Assembly (NCBI RefSeq): GCF_900110575.1
Contig: NZ_FOEF01000012.1
Coordinates: 124,001-188,000, forward strand
Source of the DNA: Amycolatopsis saalfeldensis
GTDB taxonomy: Bacteria; Actinomycetota; Actinomycetes; Mycobacteriales; Pseudonocardiaceae
Length of the DNA stretch: 64,000 bases
Direction: 5' to 3'
Of this stretch, positions 59,478 through 64,000 are shown in pieces; within the stretch, counting starts at the first letter, position 1, and every line of letters starts with the position of its first letter. Below the pieces are notes generated by a model that did no database searches, was not told the origin of the DNA, and worked only from the letters and a program-made list of their open reading frames with translations. Made by a program: the position numbers and the translations under genes.

Positions 59478-60932
59478 TCAGAACGGATAGCCGGCGATCT
59501 CGGAGCGGACGGTGAGCCACTGGGTTTCGGTGAAGGCCTCGATATTGGCACGGGCGCCGCCGAAACGGGAGCCGTTGCCGGAGTCGCCGACCCCGCCGAA
59601 GGGCACGTTCGGCTCGTCGGCGACGGTCTGCTCGTTGATGTGGACCTTGCCGCTGTCGAGTTCGTCGGCCAGCCGCATCGCCGTGCCGACGTCGCCGAGG
59701 ATGCCGACCGAAAGGCCGTAGGGCGACTCGTTGACGAGACGGGCCGCCTCGTCGATGTCGCCGAAGGTCAGCACCGGGGCGACCGGGCCGAAGACCTCCT
59801 CCTGCCAGACGGGTGAGCCGGCATTGCCGCACGCGAGCACGGTGGGCGGGTAATAGGGTGCCGCGGGCTCACCCCCGACGAGCACCCGGTCCCCGGCCGC
59901 GACCCCGGCGCGCACCAGCCGGTCGACGTGGTCGAGCTGCTTGCCGTCGATGATCGGGCCGAGCGCGACCGGCTGGGTGGCGGGGTCGCCGACCGGCAGC
60001 TTGCGGGCGATGTCAGCCAGTGCTTCGAGGTACGGCCCGGCGATCGACTCGTGCACGAGGTGACGGCCGGTGGCCATGCAGATCTGCCCCTGGTGGTTGA
60101 ACGAGCCGAACGCGCCGGCGCTCGCGGCCCGCTCGACGTCCGCGCCCGGCAGCACCACCAGCGCGTTGTTCCCGCCCAGCTCCAGGTGCACGCGCTTGAG
60201 CAACGACGAGGCCCGCTCACCGATCCGGCGGCCGACCGCGGTGGAACCGGTGAACGAGATGACCCGCACCTCGGGCGCGTCGATGGCCGCCTGCCCGACG
60301 TCCGCGCCGCCGGGCACCAGGTGCAGCAGTCCTTCGGGGAGCCCGGCCTCCTCTAAGATCCGCACCAGCGCGACGCCGCCGCAGACCCCGGTCCGCGGGT
60401 CGGGCTTGAGCAGCACGGCGTTGCCGAGCGCGAGCGCCGGGGCGACCGACCGGATGGACAGGATCAGCGGGAAGTTGAACGGCGCGATCACCGACACCAC
60501 CCCGGCCGGGCGGGATCGCGCGAACGACCAGTGTGGTTCGTCCGACGCCAGCACCTCGCCCTGCGGGTGGGTGGGCAGCGCGGCCGCCTCGTGGCAGATC
60601 CCGGCCGCCATACCGGTTTCGACGGCGGCCTTGGCCGGGACCGCGCCGGACTCCCGGACGATCCAGTCCTCGATCTCCGCCCGGTGCGCGGCCCACAGGT
60701 CGCCCGCGCGGCGGAGCACGGCGGCCCGCTCGGACGGCGGCGTTCGCGCCCACCCGCGTTGCGCGGCGGCCGCGGTGGCGGCGGCCCGGCGCACGTCGTC
60801 CGGGTCGGCCAGGCCGAGCCGGCCGAGGGTGGCGCCGGTCGCGGGTTCGACGACGTCCTGGGCCCCGCCGCCGCCGGCCCGCCACCCGCCGGAGTAGATC
60901 CGGGCGGCCCAGGTTTCCTTTTCCAGCAGCAT
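59478..60932 (-). CDS. Benzaldehyde dehydrogenase-like aldehyde dehydrogenase
   Basis: 484-residue ALDH. The base Glu is in LELGGNNALVVL, the nucleophile Cys in NHQGQICMATGR, and the cofactor site in IAPFNFPLILSIRS and FTGSTAVGRR. The LELGGNN/HQGQICMATGR pattern is that of benzaldehyde, vanillin and salicylaldehyde dehydrogenases. It lies 12 nt downstream of benzoylformate decarboxylase, whose product is benzaldehyde, so oxidation of benzaldehyde to benzoate (MdlD-type role) is well supported. Confidence 0.88.
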   Translation of the reverse strand: MLLEKETWAARIYSGGWRAGGGGAQDVVEPATGATLGRLGLADPDDVRRAAATAAAAQRGWARTPPSERAAVLRRAGDLWAAHRAEIEDWIVRESGAVPAKAAVETGMAAGICHEAAALPTHPQGEVLASDEPHWSFARSRPAGVVSVIAPFNFPLILSIRSVAPALALGNAVLLKPDPRTGVCGGVALVRILEEAGLPEGLLHLVPGGADVGQAAIDAPEVRVISFTGSTAVGRRIGERASSLLKRVHLELGGNNALVVLPGADVERAASAGAFGSFNHQGQICMATGRHLVHESIAGPYLEALADIARKLPVGDPATQPVALGPIIDGKQLDHVDRLVRAGVAAGDRVLVGGEPAAPYYPPTVLACGNAGSPVWQEEVFGPVAPVLTFGDIDEAARLVNESPYGLSVGILGDVGTAMRLADELDSGKVHINEQTVADEPNVPFGGVGDSGNGSRFGGARANIEAFTETQWLTVRSEIAGYPF

Positions 60933-60944
60933 GTCCGGCTCCGA

Positions 60945-62522
60945 TCAGGCGGGGGTGGTCACGGCGGTGTCGACCTGGATGAGCCGCGGCCCATCGGCCG
61001 GTTCGGCCAGCAGCGCGCGCAGCTGGGCGAGGTCCTCGGCGTGCGTCGCGTGGACGCCGTATCCGCGGGCGGTGGCGGTGAAGTCGAGCCCGGGGATGGC
61101 CGTGCCCGGCACGTCCGGGGTGCCGAGCAGCCCGGCGAACCACTCCAGCGCACCGTAGATTCCGTTGCGCAGCAGCACATAGGTGATCGGCAACCGCCAC
61201 TGGGCGGCGGTCCACAGGCCGGTGATGCCGTAGTTGGCGGCCCCGTCGCCGATCACGCCCACCACCGGCCGGTCCGGCCGCGCCAGCGCGACGCCGACCG
61301 CGGCGGGGATCCCGAAGCCCAGGCCGCCCGCGGCCGGGAAGTAGTACGAGCCCGGCCGGCGCAGGTCCATCTGCCGCCACCAGGAACCGTTGGTGGAGGT
61401 GGATTCCACCACGTAAGCGGTATCGGGCGGCTGCGTGTCGCGCAGGGCGGCGAAGACCTGTTCGGGATGGAGGGAAGCTCCGGTTCCCTCGGCCGGTGCC
61501 GCCGGGATCGTGTGCTCCCCATGCTTTTCCGGGCGTTCCGGGAGGATTTCGAGCAGGCCGTGGATCACCGCCCCCGGGTCGGTGACGAGGGCTTCGCCGA
61601 CCGGGGCGCGGGCCGCGGCCGAGGCGTCGTCGGTGACCTGCACCAGCCGGACCCCGGGGCGCAGGTGCTCGCCCGGCAGGTATTCGTGGTAGCGGAACAC
61701 CGGGGCGCCCAGCACCAGCACGAGGTCGTGGCCGGCGAGCGCGTCGGCGACCGGCGCGATCCCGGCGGGCAGCACGCCCCGGAACAGCGGGTGCCGGTTC
61801 GGGAACGGCAGCCGGAACAGCGACGGCGCCGCCCAGACCGGGGCGGCCAGCCGTTCCGCGAGCGCGGTCACCGCGTCGAAGTGGCCGTCGGTGTCGAGGT
61901 CGCCGCCCAGCACCAGGGCGGGCCGGTCGGCGGCACGCAGGTCCGCGGCCAGTGCCTCGACCTCGGCGGGGCTCGGGCACGCGGACCGCCGGACGGTGCG
62001 CGCGAAGACCGCTTCCGCGCCCGGTTCCGCCTCGGCCGCCCAGTCGTCGTACGGCACGGAAAGGTAAGTGGGACAACGCCGCAACCGGGCCTCGAAGATC
62101 GCCTGGGTCAGCGCGCGCGGAACGTCGCCCGCGCAACTCGGTTCGGCGGCCCAGCCGACCAGCGGCTTGGCCAGCGCAGTGGCGTCCACATTGGACAGCA
62201 AGGCCTCGGTGCCGATCGCCGGGCGCACCTGCTGGCCGGCGAGGACCACCAGCGGGGACCGGCTGGACACGGCGTTGGTCAGCGCTCCCATCGCGTTGCC
62301 CGAGCCGGAGGCGGAGTGCAGGTTCACCAGCACCGGGCGGCCGGTCGCCTGGGCGTAGCCGTCGGCCATCCCGACCACGGCCCCCTCGTGCAGGCCGAGC
62401 ACGTAGCGGAACGAGGCGGGCAGCCCGGTGAGGAACGGGAGTTCGTTCGAGCCGGGATTCCCGAAGACGGTGTCGAGGCCGTGGCGTCGCATCACCTCGT
62501 GCGCCATCTCGCGGATCAGCAC
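60945..62522 (-). CDS. mdlC: Benzoylformate decarboxylase
   Basis: 525-residue thiamine-diphosphate enzyme. The active-site set known from the Pseudomonas putida enzyme is all there: S25 in GNPGSNELPF, E46 in GLHEGAVVG, H69 in NLHSASGSGN and H279 in APVFRYHEY; the ThDP motif is GDGAANYG. Long segments match MdlC as recalled (YLSVPYDDW, RHPLFRGVLPAGIAP). It converts benzoylformate to benzaldehyde and CO2. First gene of the minus-strand cassette, divergent from a LysR regulator. Confidence 0.93.
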   Translation of the reverse strand: MLIREMAHEVMRRHGLDTVFGNPGSNELPFLTGLPASFRYVLGLHEGAVVGMADGYAQATGRPVLVNLHSASGSGNAMGALTNAVSSRSPLVVLAGQQVRPAIGTEALLSNVDATALAKPLVGWAAEPSCAGDVPRALTQAIFEARLRRCPTYLSVPYDDWAAEAEPGAEAVFARTVRRSACPSPAEVEALAADLRAADRPALVLGGDLDTDGHFDAVTALAERLAAPVWAAPSLFRLPFPNRHPLFRGVLPAGIAPVADALAGHDLVLVLGAPVFRYHEYLPGEHLRPGVRLVQVTDDASAAARAPVGEALVTDPGAVIHGLLEILPERPEKHGEHTIPAAPAEGTGASLHPEQVFAALRDTQPPDTAYVVESTSTNGSWWRQMDLRRPGSYYFPAAGGLGFGIPAAVGVALARPDRPVVGVIGDGAANYGITGLWTAAQWRLPITYVLLRNGIYGALEWFAGLLGTPDVPGTAIPGLDFTATARGYGVHATHAEDLAQLRALLAEPADGPRLIQVDTAVTTPA

Positions 62523-62578
62523 GGCGCCCTCCTCGGCTCGTCGCGGTGTGACTCACGGTAGAGACGGGTGTAGTACTT

Positions 62579-62589
62579 ATCCAATAGAT
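62579..62589. promoter_or_regulatory. Candidate LysR-type operator (T-N11-A-like)
   Basis: ATCCAATAGAT, an ATC-N5-GAT interrupted palindrome in the 98-bp divergent region between benzoylformate decarboxylase and the LysR gene. Position and form suit a LysR recognition site controlling both directions. Confidence 0.45.
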
Positions 62590-62620
62590 GTTTTGCCGCT
62601 GCCGCATAGATGAGATGAAT

Positions 62621-63544
62621 ATGGCCGACTTCGATCTCAACCTGGTCCGGGTCTTCGTCCTGCTTTACGAGACCCGCAGCGTCACCGGCACCGCGACGTC
62701 CCTGCACGTCAGCCAGCCGACCGTGAGCTACGGGCTGGGCAAGCTGCGCCGCCGGTTCGACGACGTGCTGTTCCACCGCAGCCGCCACGGCCTCGTGCCG
62801 ACCGCGCTCGCGGACCGGCTCTACGAACCCTTGCAGCGCTCGCTGGCCGGGATCGAGCAGGCCGTCGACCCGGCGTCCTCGTTCGAACCCGGCACCGCGC
62901 GAGCCCGGTTCACCATCGGCCTGTCCGACCTCGGCGAGGCGTCTCTGCTGCCCCTGCTGGTCGGGCCGTTGCGCGCCCGCGCGCCCGGGGTGTCCCTGGC
63001 GGTCCGCCCGCTGGACCTCGCCGACTCGCCGCGGCAGCTCGAACGCGGCGAGATCGACGCGTTCGTCGCGACACCGCTCGTGTCCGCGCCGCAGATCAGC
63101 CGGCTCGCGCTGTTCGCCGACGGCTACCTCGCCATGGTCGCCGGCAACCACCCGCGGGTGCACGGCCCGGCGATCAGCAAGGCGCAACTGCGCGCCGAAG
63201 GGCACGTCCTGGTCGACGGCCCGTCCGGCCACATCGGCCCCAAGCTCGCGCTGGCGACCCTCGACCTGCTCGACCGGGTCGTGCTGGAGGTCGCCAAGTT
63301 CTCCGTGGTGCCCTACCTCATCCAGCAGTCCGAACTCGTCGCCATCGTCCCGGAGCTCGCCGGCCGCGCCTACGCCGCCAGCCACCCGGTGCGCCTCCTG
63401 GAGCTGCCGATCGCGCTGGAGCCACTGGAGATCGCGCTCTACGCCCGGCCCGAACGATCCCGCTCCCCCGCCGAACGCTGGCTGGTCGAGTTCCTGCACG
63501 AGAAACTCAGCGCGCCGCCGGGAAGCCAACCCGGCAGACCTTGA
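62621..63544 (+). CDS. LysR-family transcriptional regulator of the benzoylformate cassette
   Basis: 307 residues from the ATG at 62621 (MADFDLNLVRVF); ATGs at 62588 and 62615 are alternatives. The winged helix covers residues about 4-62 (ETRSVTGTATSLHVSQPTVSYGLGKLRRRFDDVLFHR in parts), resembling the NodD/LinR branch, and the effector domain follows from about 90. Divergent from mdlC, so very likely its activator, with benzoylformate or mandelate as possible effector (inference). Confidence 0.88.
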   Translation: MADFDLNLVRVFVLLYETRSVTGTATSLHVSQPTVSYGLGKLRRRFDDVLFHRSRHGLVPTALADRLYEPLQRSLAGIEQAVDPASSFEPGTARARFTIGLSDLGEASLLPLLVGPLRARAPGVSLAVRPLDLADSPRQLERGEIDAFVATPLVSAPQISRLALFADGYLAMVAGNHPRVHGPAISKAQLRAEGHVLVDGPSGHIGPKLALATLDLLDRVVLEVAKFSVVPYLIQQSELVAIVPELAGRAYAASHPVRLLELPIALEPLEIALYARPERSRSPAERWLVEFLHEKLSAPPGSQPGRP

Positions 63545-63579
63545 CAAACCCTCCCGTCTTGTGTGCTTATTACTGCACA
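63541..63579 (+). promoter_or_regulatory. Candidate promoter/operator of the secreted protein gene
   Basis: A perfect TTGACA (63541-63546) overlaps the lysR stop. Downstream is an AT-rich TTATTA stretch and an interrupted palindrome TGTGC-TTATTACT-GCACA (63562-63579). The -10 assignment is uncertain (spacer longer than 17). Confidence 0.4.
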
Positions 63580-63624
63580 TTACGACGCAGCATCGAGCAT
63601 AATCTTGCATTTCGGGAGGCTCAA

Positions 63625-64000
63625 GTGCATCGACGACTGGCGTACGCGGCAGCCGGGCTGGTCCTCGCCGGGACCGTCGCGGCCCCCGCCGCCGCGGATT
63701 CGCTCTCGTCCCTCTCGGTGCCGCGCGGTCCCGATTCCCCCGGTTACCAGCTGCGCATCGACACCGCCCGGCTGGGCATCAGCGTTTCGCGCGGCGGTGA
63801 GCAGGTGCTGCGCACCGCGTCCGACGCGTTCACCTTCGACGGCGGCGTGGCGACCCGGGTCCGGTCCGTCTCGCGGGAAGGCGCGACCGTCGTCGCCGAG
63901 GCCGACAGCACGGCCGGCCGCCCGGTGACGCTGCGGATCACCCCGCACCCGGACCGGTTCGACCTGAGCTGGTCGGTCGGCGGGCTCGCCGCCGGGCAGC
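63625..64000 (+). CDS. Secreted protein, possibly a glycoside hydrolase, 3' end outside window
   Basis: The 125 visible residues start at GTG after GGGAGG and begin with a classical Sec signal peptide (VHRRLAYAAAGLVLAGTVAAPAAA, cleavage after about residue 24). The mature part, with YQLRIDTARLGISVSRGG, VLRTASDAFTFDGG and VTLRITPHPDRFDLSW, is beta-rich and resembles the N-terminal domain of GH31-type hydrolases. Too little is visible to assign an activity. Confidence 0.6.
   Translation, partial: MHRRLAYAAAGLVLAGTVAAPAAADSLSSLSVPRGPDSPGYQLRIDTARLGISVSRGGEQVLRTASDAFTFDGGVATRVRSVSREGATVVAEADSTAGRPVTLRITPHPDRFDLSWSVGGLAAGQ

Noticed and set aside
1-64000. tRNA, rRNA, riboswitch or CRISPR features
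   Set aside because: No cloverleaf-like segments, rRNA-like stretches or regularly spaced repeats were noticed; a covariance-model search was not possible here.

Overview
The window is very GC-rich, with heavy GTG/TTG start use, dense overlapping gene strings and an actinobacterial gene repertoire: Mce/YrbE importer, P450 with a [3Fe-4S] ferredoxin, LytR-CpsA-Psr protein and an ECF sigma factor with a SnoaL-like tail. It looks like an aerobic, mycolata-related or Pseudonocardiales-type actinomycete (Amycolatopsis-like), but the species cannot be fixed from sequence reading alone. No rRNA, tRNA or CRISPR array was seen.

Layout. (1) 1-14.8 kb, minus strand: one long gene string encoding an aldehyde dehydrogenase, an alcohol dehydrogenase, a P450, its ferredoxin, an SCP2-like protein, two YrbE permeases, an Mce ATPase and six Mce proteins (the last cut by the window edge). 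This reads as uptake plus first oxidation of a hydrophobic alcohol or hydrocarbon to a carboxylic acid. (2) 14.9-18.2 kb: a ferredoxin/ferredoxin-reductase pair, a divergent PaaX-family regulator and a double-hotdog thioesterase. (3) 18.2-44.7 kb: a large acyl-CoA catabolic island with CoA ligases, five acyl-CoA dehydrogenases, seven crotonase-fold proteins (two of the BadI/MenB type), BadH-like and dienoyl-CoA-reductase-like SDRs, a thiolase, a CoA-transferase and an HMG-CoA lyase. The set resembles the cyclohexanecarboxyl-CoA (Bad/Ali) ring-opening route. (4) 44.8-48.3 kb: a three-gene operon for a BcrC/BadD-like protein, a BcrB/BadE-like protein and a single ATP-dependent activator, that is, a 2-hydroxyacyl-CoA dehydratase/benzoyl-CoA reductase-type system normally found in anaerobes. 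(5) 48.4-51.2 kb: an IS remnant, another CoA ligase and an unusual SDR. (6) 51.2-58.3 kb: mixed functions (hydrolases, ECF sigma factor, quinone oxidoreductase, a decayed MFS gene, a cell-wall LCP protein). (7) 58.3-63.5 kb: a benzoylformate catabolic cassette (aromatic-acid transporter, benzaldehyde dehydrogenase, benzoylformate decarboxylase, divergent LysR regulator). (8) The start of a secreted protein at the right edge.

Regulation visible in the sequence. A 15-bp pseudo-palindrome, consensus AATGGTCnGACCnAA, occurs at nine intergenic places from 18.65 to 50.3 kb and fits operators of FadR-type GntR regulators; the only such regulator in the window is at 34441-35214. A different composite element (CTAC...CTCAGTTAC...GTAG, 35 bp, identical internal spacing) lies in front of both the PaaX/ferredoxin locus and the BcrC/BcrB/activator operon. 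That suggests one regulator controls the reductase or dehydratase and its likely electron supply.

Working model (inference): a hydrophobic, probably alicyclic or aromatic substrate is imported, oxidised to an acid, activated to a CoA thioester, processed by the Bad-like hydratase, dehydrogenase and ring hydrolase, and finished by beta-oxidation, with the radical dehydratase/reductase acting on one CoA intermediate. The substrate is not determined.
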